From Fragilaria radians (Eukaryota > Bacillariophyta > Fragilariophyceae > Fragilariales > Fragilariaceae), in the NCBI GenBank assembly GCA_900642245.1, contig CAAAJI010000678.1, positions 1 to 14,346 on the forward strand: a stretch of 14,346 nucleotides of DNA, read 5' to 3'. Numbering within the stretch: the stretch's first letter is position 1; each line of letters opens with the position of its first letter. A model generated the notes under the pieces. The model saw nothing but the letters and a program-made list of their open reading frames with translations, was not told where the DNA came from and searched no databases. This document shows positions 7,691 to 14,346 of the stretch, piece after piece. The translations under genes were made by a program, and so were the position numbers.

Positions 7691-8093
7691 TCAAACTAAA
7701 TTCCCACTAAACACCGAGGAATGTTTCTTGAACAAATCAATGCTCAAGTTCTTAGTGAAGAAGTCACTAGGATTACTCTTGGACGATATCCATTTGATCT
7801 TCACCATGTTCTTCTCCTTTGCTTCACGAAGAAAAAGATAGCAAACATCGATATGGCGAGTCCGATCTCCAACGCTCCAATTGTTGATTAAATCCTTAGC
7901 ACCCTTGTTATCCATCTGCAACACCATCGGCAATTTAACACTAATTTTGATCGATTCGAGTACTGTTTTCACGTACAGCATTTCCTGATAACAGTGCGTT
8001 GCAGCCACCAATTCAGCTTCAGTCACCGAAAGTGTTACCGCCTCCTGCATCTTACTTTTGGCAGCTACAGTTGCTCCATTTAGAAATACAATT
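7691..8093 (-). pseudogene. Copia RNase H domain, C-terminal two-thirds (type 2)
   Basis: RNase H digests the RNA of the RNA-DNA hybrid. The frame runs open from about 8093 (VFLNGATVAAKSKMQEAV) through TLSVTEAELVAATHC (catalytic Glu), LQMDNKGAKDL (catalytic Asp), RTRHIDVCYLFLREA and SNPSDFFTKNL to the stop at 7691. It is followed by a polypurine tract and LTR. The N-terminal part with the first catalytic Asp is missing: at 8094-8107 it is replaced by the end of another copia RNase H read in the same frame. The remaining frame has no internal stop, so this piece is young or was broken recently. RT and integrase of this sequence type are not seen in the window. Confidence 0.88.
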
Positions 8094-8107
8094 AGGGGTT
8101 AACCCCT
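8094..8107. repeat. 14-bp perfect palindrome at the junction of two RNase H fragments
   Basis: AGGGGTTAACCCCT equals its own reverse complement. It lies exactly where the type-1 RNase H (right) stops matching its family and the type-2 RNase H (left) starts. The TAA inside the palindrome (8099-8101 on the plus numbering, minus strand) ends the type-1 frame. Confidence 0.8.
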
Positions 8108-8461
8108 GACATTTTCTTCACTCTTTACATATGCGAACCTCATCACTCTAGCTGCAATAGCTTCTCGGACACGATGGTATGCAATTGCATTATGTTTTTT
8201 CTTGAGAACACTTGAAGGAACTGAAGTATTTAAAACCACTGACATATTATCTAGAGTTGGGCCTTCTAAATCCACACTCAATGACCTCAACATGAACCTT
8301 ACTTCCAAAATGAGTTCTGTGGCAACTCTAGATGCTACTAACTCCGAACCATAAGTTGAAGTCTCTACTGTATTCTGACGTTTAGACACCCACCTGATTG
8401 GCGTATTATTCAACATTATAAGTATACCAGTATTGGAAAGATATCCCTTACGTTCATTCAA
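8099..8461 (-). pseudogene. Copia RNase H domain fragment (type 1)
   Basis: Open from about 8461 with YLSNTGILIMLNNTPIRW, then SKRQNTVETSTYGSELVASR (catalytic Glu in GSEL), DNMSVVLN (catalytic Asp), KKKHNAIAYHRVREAIAA and FAYVKSEENV. The next expected segment, the 'AD.LTK' ending of the domain, is cut off at the palindromic junction. The first catalytic Asp upstream is also missing: the plus-strand LTR at 8478 begins about 16 bp away. This RNase H belongs to a clearly different copia sequence type from its left neighbour and from element B (VTLSSSEAEYVAMSEA). No stop lies inside the remaining 120 codons. Confidence 0.88.
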
Positions 8462-8481
8462 ATTTAGGTTTTTTTTATGTT

Positions 8482-8505
8482 TAGGTTATCCATTAGGTTA
8501 TCCAT
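8482..8505 (+). repeat. 12-bp tandem duplication in the LTR
   Basis: The unit TAGGTTATCCAT occurs twice head to tail, with a partial third copy (TAGGG) following. Short tandem units near the 5' end of LTRs often act as enhancers; that role is inferred only. Confidence 0.6.
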
Positions 8506-8512
8506 TAGGGAT

Positions 8513-8523
8513 ATTTATATATG
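8513..8523 (+). promoter_or_regulatory. Possible TATA box in the copia LTR
   Basis: TATTTATATAT about 35 bp into the LTR could place RNA polymerase II transcription of this element. No initiator can be confirmed from sequence alone. Confidence 0.3.
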
Positions 8524-8658
8524 ATGAAATGAGTGAGTCAGCATATCAATGCGTCAGCGATTAAGTAAAGATAAAATTAGTAATCACAACTTTTAGTGCA
8601 ACTTACGTTTGCTTTCATCCTCTTCATCCTTTCATTGCTTGAATAGAAGACTTGCTAA

Positions 8659-8672
8659 CACGTTTAAACGTG
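8659..8672. repeat. 14-bp perfect palindrome in the LTR
   Basis: CACGTTTAAACGTG is its own reverse complement and lies about 40 bp before the LTR end. It could be a dimeric transcription-factor site or an RNA hairpin in the 5' leader of the element transcript; neither is shown. Confidence 0.5.
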
Positions 8673-8713
8673 GGTACCTTATTGTCTATTCTATTCATTT
8701 CTTTTAAACAAAT

Positions 8714-8728
8714 AAGTTATCAAGGTTT
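8714..8728 (+). other. Possible primer binding site
   Basis: AAGTTATCAAGGTTT lies 3 bp past the LTR end, where a tRNA should pair to start minus-strand synthesis. It loosely resembles the common initiator-Met-type site (TGGTATCAGAGC), but the match is imperfect, so this is a position-based call. Confidence 0.35.
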
Positions 8729-8783
8729 CCTTGGGTTATTTTGAACCGTTCTCATTCATTCGGCATTCACGTTCTGAGTCGAC

Positions 8784-9748
8784 ATGACAGATTTAAACAC
8801 TATTAGGGTGATTCCTTTCTGCGGAAAGGCTGATATTGGCCAATTTGGAATGAGAAGTTTATGGCTAAAGCCAAAAGGTACGGATTTAAGGATGTTTTAA
8901 CTGGAAAGTTGTCAATTCCCAAGGCTGATGAAGAGTTTGATAAAGATTTGGATATGGGGAAGAAAATGTTAAATGCTATTGAATTAAACAAAGTTGCATA
9001 CACAGAACTTTTGTTGTCCATTGATGTCAAGACCAGTAACGGAAAAATCGCATTTAATATTGTAAAAGGATGTAAGAGCAAGGATTATCCTGACGGTAAT
9101 GCGACCATTGCTTGGGACAAACTGAAAACAAGTATGAACCAATGTCAGCTCCATCCATGGTCAAATTGGATAAGCAATTTAGGGACTCTGTGTTGAAGAA
9201 GGGTGAGGATCCTGAAGTTTGGATCACGCAATTGGAGGATATATGCGTCAGACTCAAAGATATGGGTTCTGGTATCTCAGAAAGGCAATTCATGATTCAT
9301 GTTCTCAATAATCTCACGTCAGATTATGATTTACAAGTTGCTTTGTTGGAGAGAAGAATTGGAGATGTTGAACAACCTCTAACAGTTAGTGAGATCAGAG
9401 CAGAGTTGAGTTTGCGTTTTGAAAGGATTAATAATAATTCAAATAAAGATAATGGTGATAATTCGGAAGAAATGGCGTTTTTTGGCGGTTAATTTAAAGG
9501 TAAATGCAGGAATTGTGGAAAGATTGGACACAAGTCATTCCAATGTAAAAATCGAGGAAATCAAAATGGTAATAATAACGGTGGCAATTTGACTGGTGGA
9601 ATGTTTTGAAATTATTGTCGCAAGCCAGGACATGTCAAGCAAAACTGTCTCAAACTCAAGAAAAGGGACTCACGCCTCAACAATAATTCTGGTAATTGTG
9701 ATCGAGAAAACTTTGAGTCACAAGACATGGTTTTCACGGCGACATCGT
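8784..9748 (+). pseudogene. Copia gag (capsid/nucleocapsid), nearly complete, with the start of the spacer
   Basis: Gag forms the virus-like particle and binds element RNA. ATG 8784 (MTDLNTIRVIPFCG) is the first Met after the LTR and leader. After a 1-base slip near 8834 the capsid domain continues as WNEKFMAKAKRYGFKDVLTG, ELLLSIDVKTSNGK and AFNIVKG. A second slip near 9130 leads into KYEPMSAPSMVKL, DPEVWITQLEDI and DLQVALLERRIG. TAA at 9490 interrupts at FFGG/FKGKC. The first zinc knuckle CRNCGKIGHKSFQC (9505-9546, CX2CX4HX4C) is intact. The second (NYCRKPGHVKQNC) has TGA in place of its first Cys at about 9608. The frame ends at DMVFTATS, where a protease should follow; instead the sequence flips into the minus-strand RT of element A at about 9745. 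It is related to, but clearly diverged from, the gag of element A. Confidence 0.9.
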
Positions 9749-10500
9749 ATCCAATACAAACTTAATGACTCTCTGCACCTCCTTGTAGGCTGCTAAACTT
9801 GCACCATCCATGCATTTGGAGAGTTTTCTTACCACATTTGCCAAGTCTGGCCTCAAATACTTGATAAGGTACAGAAGCATACCAACTCCGGACCTGTATT
9901 TAGATTGCATTGCCGTATCCACCTTGTCTGCATCATCTGGCCTTACAATCTTGAATCGCGGCGTGCCGGGGGTTCCATAATTGCATAAATCTTTGACTTC
10001 TTCTCCAAATTTATCAATTAGACTTTTGATTAGATGTGGTTGCATTACGTAGGTAGTTTTGGTTGCTTGATTGATCTGAATCTTGCAACTTAGGTAGTCA
10101 GTCAGGTTGTCTTCAATCTTCAAGCCCAAAATCGCAATTTTAAAGGCAATTTATCATGTCCTGGATCCCTTCTTCGCTTCCAACAACAAGGCACTTGTCA
10201 ACATACACAGCAACCATGACGATTCCAAACTCTGAATGCTTGATCCACTAGCATGGGTCAACAGGGCTTCCCATGAAACCACAACCTTTCAAAGACAAAA
10301 CAAGTTAATTATAAAATTCCCTTGCAGATTGGACAAGACCATAAATGGTTTGTTTTAAAATTAGGCATTCAGTTTTACTTGAATCCATACCCTTTGGTAT
10401 CTCCATGAAGATTGTTTCCTTGAGATTGCCATGAGGAAACGCCGTCTCAATGTTGATCACTTTCCAATTAAATTCCAGGTTAACATTGTGACCAAAAGAA
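9735..10500 (-). pseudogene. Copia element A: reverse transcriptase, palm to connection
   Basis: On the minus strand: NLEFNWKVINIETAFPHGNL (motif A), IFMEIPKGMDS, LKQTIYGLVQSAREFYN, GIVMVAVYVDKCLVVGS (motif C), IEDNLTDYLSCKIQIN and RSGVGMLLYLIKYLRPDLAN with KLSKCMDGA. The last recognisable piece is KFVLDT at about 9746. Two catalytic positions are damaged: motif A has Asn where copia RTs carry Asp (10452-10454), and the YVDD box reads YVDK (10194-10205). Stops lie near 10305, 10235 and 10145, with a frame change near 10130. The finger region before motif A is deleted: the frame jumps from the linker (NIWRRAM, about 10507) to NLEFNWK. RNase H is missing; the sequence flips into the plus-strand gag. 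Confidence 0.88.
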
Positions 10501-10506
10501 TTGGTG

Positions 10507-10890
10507 TCACATTGCGCGGCGCCATATATTTTTCTCGTTGGCTTCAGGGTGATTGTATGCCTCATCAAAACTCTCCGGGTCCTTGACAAGGTCTACCATA
10601 TCAAATGCAAAATCTGCTGTTTTGATGATCATTTCCCTACCCGAATTTTGCATTTTGAGGAATTTTGACGGATCGGGATTAAACCAACTTTTCAACTTTG
10701 AAATTTGTTTTGAATCTTTGTTTTGCTCTCTGATTTGGGCCTCATCAAGAGTTGCATCCTCTGCCTCAGCTAAATCACTAGCGTCTTCTTCCATAGCTTC
10801 TGTATCCAAAGTGTCGTCTTCATCTTGAGGTTCTTGATTGTTATTTTTTGATTTCCAATTTCCATAACTCAAATTAAGCCAAACTAATGC
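10507..10890 (-). pseudogene. Copia element A: integrase-RT linker after an integrase-core deletion
   Basis: It reads WLNLSYGNWKSKNNN, an acidic stretch (DEDDTLDTEAMEEDASD), KSWFNPDPSKFLKMQNSGRE and FDEAYNHPEANEKN. Element B has the same order (IKWLHKTYEDWCVK, acidic stretch, LQGWCNPDASRV, SSNSGREPI, FNEAFNHPEED), so this is the flexible linker between integrase and RT. In A it joins at about 10885 straight to GERLYADLH, the segment before the integrase core. The catalytic core (roughly 660 bp when measured on B) is therefore gone. The acidic low-complexity part is longer than in B. Confidence 0.8.
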
Positions 10891-11558
10891 AAGTCCGCGT
10901 AGAGCCTTTCTCCAGGAGTAATACTGCTGCCTTTCCAGTCCTTGTTGATGTTCTTCTGTCTTGCCTTAGCAACTGAACAGGCTTCACAAGTCTTGTAATT
11001 GCCCTTAACATCATATCCAGAGCTTTTTCCAGTCATCCTGGTTGCAACCTTGCAACAGAGACCCAAGATTTTATGTAGATTGTTGATGTTAATCTTGGGC
11101 TTGACCTTGCTTGCCTCAACTACTGTGGTTGCAATATTGTTTCCAAGGATCGGTAGCAACTTGATTCCCGACACAAATCCATTTTTGGTTTTCAACATTC
11201 AGTCAAAATACAAAGTTGTATTTCCTTTCATTAACTTCATAACAACATCCTCATTGCCAATATTAAACCCATGTTTTATAGTTTTGCTTATACTGAACAG
11301 ATTTACCCATAGCTCTCGTATAAACTTTTCTCCGTTTTTCTGTTGGACCATGCATCTCAAGCTTCCAACCTTCTTTGCGAGCATCTTGTTGCCGTTTCCA
11401 ACCGTTCTCTCCTCCAAAATAGTAGTGTAGTCATGTAGACCTTCCTCACTATTGCAATAGTGGCATGAAGTGCCACTGTCTCCAATCCAAATGTTGCTGT
11501 CAATTCCGTCATTGGCTGTCATTGTAGTTAAAACTACATCCGCAGCAGATCCTGCCAT
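10884..11558 (-). pseudogene. Copia element A: aspartic protease and GAG-pre-integrase zinc domain
   Basis: The protease active site is NIWIGDSGTSCHYC (Asp-Ser-Gly, about 11480), the retropepsin-like copia type that cuts the Gag-Pol polyprotein. It is followed by VGNGNKMLAKKVGSLRC, ELWVNLFSI and LMKGN. A TGA at 11199-11201 interrupts one frame that continues as MLKTKNGFVSGIKLLP and ININNLHKILGLCC. The zinc domain follows with GYDVKGNYKTCEACSVAKAR and SITPGERLYADLH. The first His of the HHCC motif is visible (LHK), but the second His position reads Leu-Cys (LGLCC), while CEAC keeps the Cys pair. A short piece between GEKF and ELWVNL is deleted compared with the related fragment at 311-654. Confidence 0.87.
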
Positions 11559-12115
11559 CCCATTCTTGTTCCTCCTTGATTGCCTTCAGCTTGATTCTTT
11601 CTCAACAATTTGAAGCACTGAGATTTAAGGTGGCCTGATTTCTTGCAGTAATTGCAGATGATTTCCTTCTCTTCTTGGACCATCTTGGACTTGCACTGTG
11701 CTGACTTGTGACCTAACGTTCCGCAATTTTGGCATTTACCTTTGAATTGCTTTACAAACAGCGCCTTCTCCTTGCCATAATCATCATTCCTTGTAGATTC
11801 AGACTTGGATAAAAGCCTTTCATATCTCAAATTAAGGTCTTCTTTAAGCTCATCAATAGAGAGCGGATTCTCCTTATTACCAATACGCTTCTCCATGAGC
11901 GTCATTTGCAACGCGTAGTCACCAGTTAAACTGTTCAAAACTTGAATGAGAAACTACTCATCAGTCATATTTGAGCCCATAACTTCCAGTTTTATTGTAG
12001 ATCTTCTAAATTATTAATCCAAATTTCAGGGTCTTCATTCCTTCCAAGCTTGCTTTCCCTGAACATCCTCTCTGTCCTTACTAATGTAGGGGCAGATACT
12101 GGGTCAAACTGTTGC
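11534..12115 (-). pseudogene. Copia element A: gag, N-terminally truncated, with two zinc knuckles
   Basis: Homology to the plus-strand gag begins at LQQFDPVSAPTLVRTERMFR (about 12112) and goes on as DPEIWINNLEDL. After a frame change near 12000 it reads LEVMGSNMTDE, a TAG near 11955, then NSLTGDYALQMTLMEKRIG. The nucleocapsid has two intact CX2CX4HX4C knuckles: CQNCGTLGHKSAQC (about 11734-11693) and CNYCKKSGHLKSQC (about 11656-11615). About 110 N-terminal residues, judged by the plus-strand gag, are missing together with any start codon, leader and primer site. The LTR-like sequence joins directly upstream. A last frame change near 11560 leads into the protease. Confidence 0.88.
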
Positions 12116-12129
12116 AAAGTCCTCTTCAC

Positions 12130-12325
12130 ATAAATTGTAATTTAGATTAAAATTAAAGACAGTTGGCTATTCTAGACTCCGGGTTATTGCCGTTAATTGT
12201 CAATTCTTACTTGCCTTTAATTGCTGAACATCTCCACATGTTTCACCCTACATTAAACTATCTTCATATATAGTTTCCACTTAAATTCAAGACTTATTGA
12301 ATAAAATGACACACACATTTTAACA
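12130..12325 (-). repeat. LTR (3' LTR of element B), probably truncated
   Basis: It starts TGTTAAAATGTG at 12325, directly after a polypurine tract and the RNase H end of element B. The far end is not clear: no TTTTAACA-type partner is seen before truncated gag homology of element A begins near 12115. About 195 bp are attributable. This single LTR sits between two same-orientation elements. Confidence 0.6.
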
Positions 12326-12336
12326 CCCTTCCTGTC
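12326..12336 (-). other. Polypurine tract of element B
   Basis: GACAGGAAGGG on the minus strand is followed at once by the LTR start TGTTAAAA and preceded by the RNase H stop at about 12346. Classical position for the plus-strand primer of an LTR element. Confidence 0.7.
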
Positions 12337-12345
12337 ATGCACTAT

Positions 12346-12830
12346 TCAATGCTTGACTTTATTGCCCAAAAACTTCACAATATGTTTCTCATAAGTTTCT
12401 TTATTCACATTCTTTGTGAATATATCCGCGTCATTGTTGCTTGTCCTGACAAATACTATCTGAATAAAACCATCTTCAATGTGCTCTCGAATAAAATGAT
12501 ACCTTGTATCAATATGCCTGGTGCGAACTCCTGAAGATGCATTTTCTGCCATAAAAATTGCTCCAATGTTATCTATCCTCACAATTATTGGTAGTTTAAC
12601 TGAAATACCAAGGCTTTCAAGAAGATAATACAAAAATCTGATCTCTTTTACTGCCTCTGACATTGCCACATACTCAGCCTCACTGCTGGAAAGGGTTACT
12701 CCTTTTTGTCCCTTTGATCTCCAGCAAATAGGCACACCCAATAGGTAGATAATAAACCCTGTAATACTGATTCAATTTTCCGTATCACCAGCCCAATTGC
12801 TGTCACTGTAGACAACCAAATCCCAATTTC
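12346..12830 (-). pseudogene. Copia element B: RNase H domain
   Basis: The N-terminal strand is seen in one frame as WDLVVYSDSNWAGDTEN (first catalytic Asp, about 12820-12785), followed by a TGA near 12773 and ISITGFIIYLLGVPICWRS. The rest is open: VTLSSSEAEYVAMSEAVKEI (catalytic Glu), IVRIDNIGAIFMAENAS (catalytic Asp), RTRHIDTRYHFIREHI and SNNDADIFTKNVN, ending at the stop at 12346. All three main catalytic acids seem kept. One frameshift at about 12830 separates it from the RT remnant. It is a third copia RNase H type, different from both domains at 7691-8461. Confidence 0.9.
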
Positions 12831-13199
12831 CTCGCTTGCCTTTGGTTTGATCTTCAAACAGTAGGACTCAGTATCTAATACAAACTTTGTCACTCTCAAC
12901 ATTTCCTTGTGTGCAGCCATTGTTGCGCTGTCCATACACTTTGATAATTCTCTCACAACATTTGCAATATCTGGACGAGAATGCTTAATTAGATATAGAA
13001 GCATCCCCACACCCCTCCTGGCCTTCAATTTCCATACTAATTTGGCAATTAACAAGACTCTGAAGGATACATTGTTTACAACTGGGGCGAAACTGTCATT
13101 AAAATCGACCCCTGGCACTTGGCTGTATCCACAGGCAACCAATCGAGCCCGAAAGACTCCATTTTGCTTGACTTTAAATACCCATTTACTCTTGACACA
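12831..13199 (-). pseudogene. Copia element B: reverse transcriptase with its catalytic centre deleted
   Basis: After the integrase-linker frame and the TGA at 13200-13202, the same frame continues with CVKSKWVFKVKQNGVFRARL and VACGYSQVPGVDFNDSFAPV, the usual start of copia RT, then SFRVLLIAKLVWKLKA. At about 13019 it jumps without frame loss to RRGVGMLLYLIKHSRPDIAN and LSKCMDSAT, which lies after the YVDD box. Motif A and motif C are both gone, about 570 bp when measured on element A. The end is KFVLDTESYCLKIK before the frameshift into RNase H. The deleted RT cannot polymerise. Confidence 0.9.
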
Positions 13200-14345
13200 T
13201 CAATGTCCGACTGGCATCTCTTCTTTGCTGACTTTCTTCCAGACTCCACGGAGATTCATTTCTTTAAATACTTTATGGATGGCTTCTCTCCATTTCAACC
13301 TGACATCTTCTTCTGGATGATTGAAAGCTTCATTAAATGTTCCTGGCTCTTTTGGTTGCTCCACTGTCATAAAGGCAATGTCGGCTTGATCTACGATGGG
13401 CTCCCTTCCAGAATTTGAAGACTCAACAACTCTAGAAGCATCAGGGTTACACCATCCTTGCAATTTCTTCATTTCTCTGATGACTTTTGAACCCTTGTCT
13501 TTCTTCTTATCTTGTTCAACAGTTTCTTGAGCCTTTGTATTGGCCAAAATTGAATCATCATCATCAATTTCATTATCCTTTTCACTTTCAGGGTCTTCCT
13601 TTACACACCAGTCTTCATAAGTCTTATGTAACCATTTAATGTCCCTTGATTTGATGACATGCCTTGTGCTCATGCTCAGCATCCTGTAGACGTCACAGGC
13701 ATGACTTGGTGGGTATCCGATGAACATGCACACGGTGCCTCGATCCTTCAACTTTCCTTGAATCTTTTCCTTTGTCATAACGACGCCCATTTCACCAAAT
13801 AATCTTAGGTTATTCACACAATGAGACTTATTTCCAAACATAAGTTCTTGTGGAGACTTGCTTCTTCCATTGGTAAGCAATATATTTGAGTAGAAGGTTG
13901 CAGTAGAAGCACACTCTGCCCAGATCCCACTTCTAACTTCATCTTTAAGTCCTGCTCCATTTAACATGGCTCTAATTCTGCCATAAAGTGTTTGATATTT
14001 TTGTTCAACCTTCCCATTTCTTTGAGGGGTTCTTGGACCTGAATACTCAAACAAAACATTGATACCAACATGGTTGCAATGATCTTCCAGGGCCTTATTT
14101 TCACCTGCATTGTTGCACCTCACACATTTTTCGTTGATATTTTTAGTTTTTAATTCCTGGATGAAGTTAACGAGTTTATCCTTCAGATCACTCTTCTTCC
14201 TCAAAAAGTAACTCCAGCAAAAGTCTGCGTAATCATCAACAATCAATGCCCAGAATTTGGAACCTCCAAAACTTTCTCCTTTAATAGAGCTGATGTCTAT
14301 GAATATCCTTTCTCCTGAATTCTTGCTTCCTCCTTTTGCGACTTT
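13200..14345 (-). pseudogene. Copia element B: integrase catalytic core and linker, running off the window
   Basis: Integrase inserts the DNA copy into the host genome. The frame is open to the window edge: SGERIFIDISSIKGESFGG, then WALIVDDYADFCWSYFL (first catalytic Asp), CVRCNNAGENKALEDHC, SGPRTPQRNGKVEQKYQTLY (catalytic Glu, about 14005), GIWAECASTATFYSN, KSPQELMFGN and GTVCMFIGYPPSHACDVYRM. The second Asp of the D-D-E triad reads Asn (codon AAC, 14112-14114). The linker follows (WLHKTYEDWCVK, acidic DNEIDDDDS, SSNSGREPI, FNEAFNHPEED) and enters the RT start (MNLRGVWKKVSKEEM). It stops at TGA 13200-13202 after MPVGH. It is otherwise an uninterrupted frame of about 380 codons, the longest coding stretch in the window. 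The zinc domain, protease and gag must lie beyond 14346. Confidence 0.92.
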
Positions 14346-14346
14346 G

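Larger units (their letters stand above)
8478..8710 (+). repeat. 5' LTR of a plus-strand copia element
   Basis: It begins TGTTTA and ends TAAACA, a perfect 6-bp terminal inverted repeat with canonical TG...CA ends, 233 bp in length. A possible primer site and an ATG with gag homology follow in the right order. Inside are a 12-bp unit repeated in tandem near the 5' end, an A/T-rich TATTTATATAT that could be a TATA box, and a 14-bp palindrome. The matching 3' LTR is absent, so the boundaries rest on the terminal pair and context. Confidence 0.65.

Noticed and set aside
8803..9293. Minus-strand open frames opposite the plus-strand gag
   Set aside because: Antisense shadows of gag, whose capsid and zinc-knuckle motifs read on the plus strand.
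9606..9611. TGA at the first Cys of a gag zinc knuckle as a selenocysteine codon, or TGA reassigned in this genome
   Set aside because: Many other frameshifts and TAA/TAG stops in the same pieces show ordinary decay. No SECIS-like element was identified, and intact frames in the window do not use TGA as sense.
10553..11430. Plus-strand open frames opposite element A
   Set aside because: Antisense shadows of the linker, zinc domain and protease of element A.
12337..13418. Plus-strand open frames opposite element B
   Set aside because: Antisense shadows of RNase H, RT and integrase linker.
1..14346. CRISPR array, tRNA or rRNA genes, bacterial operon or defence system
   Set aside because: No regularly spaced repeats, no recognisable tRNA or rRNA segments, and all recognisable proteins are eukaryotic retroelement domains.

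Overview
This window is a transposable-element graveyard in a eukaryotic nuclear genome. I see no convincing intact host gene. It holds broken pieces of Ty1/copia elements (at least four recognisable sequence types), one Ty3/gypsy element and a non-LTR (LINE-like) element with an AP-type endonuclease. Nearly all have frameshifts, stop codons and internal deletions. The sequence is AT-rich and shows no bacterial signals (no operons, no ribosome binding sites). From memory, the flavour of several proteins matches retroelements abundant in diatoms and related stramenopiles: the gag/GAG-pre-integrase style, the copia RNase H with 'TVETSTYGSEL', and the LINE RT with 'QINNDARACYNR'. I could run no search, so a diatom-like stramenopile host is an inference of moderate confidence.

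Layout. 1-1247: mostly non-coding, with a double G-box palindrome (87-103) and a 344-bp copia GAG-pre-integrase fragment (311-654) bracketed by a perfect 31-bp direct repeat. 1248-2570 (+): gypsy RT/RNase H remnant. 2585-5344 (-): LINE ORF1 and the endonuclease part of ORF2. 5425-5795 (+): C-terminal end of a copia integrase. 5862-6725 (+): reverse-transcriptase fragment of the same kind of LINE. 6726-7250: no gene recognised. 7251-7427 (-): an unrecognised 58-codon ORF lying just beyond an LTR. 7446-8461 (-): LTR, polypurine tract and two different copia RNase H domains butted together at a 14-bp palindrome. 8478-9748 (+): LTR, possible primer site and nearly full-length gag of a copia element, cut off and joined head-on to the next piece. 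9735-12115 (-): copia element 'A', holding gag, protease, GAG-pre-integrase and RT, with the integrase core deleted. 12130-14346 (-): copia element 'B', holding LTR, polypurine tract, RNase H, RT with its centre deleted, and integrase running off the window edge.

On the minus strand, elements B and A read integrase-RT-RNase H-LTR-gag-protease-RT. They are two related elements in the same orientation around a single LTR. None of the pieces can now encode a complete transposition machine. Several damaged catalytic codons (integrase Asp to Asn, RT motif A Asp to Asn, Arg-like positions to TGA) can be explained by C-to-T change at former CpG sites, as expected if these repeats were cytosine-methylated. 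The most useful leads are structural: fragment insertion between long direct repeats, the inverted LINE arrangement, joins at a palindrome, and complementary deletions in related elements.
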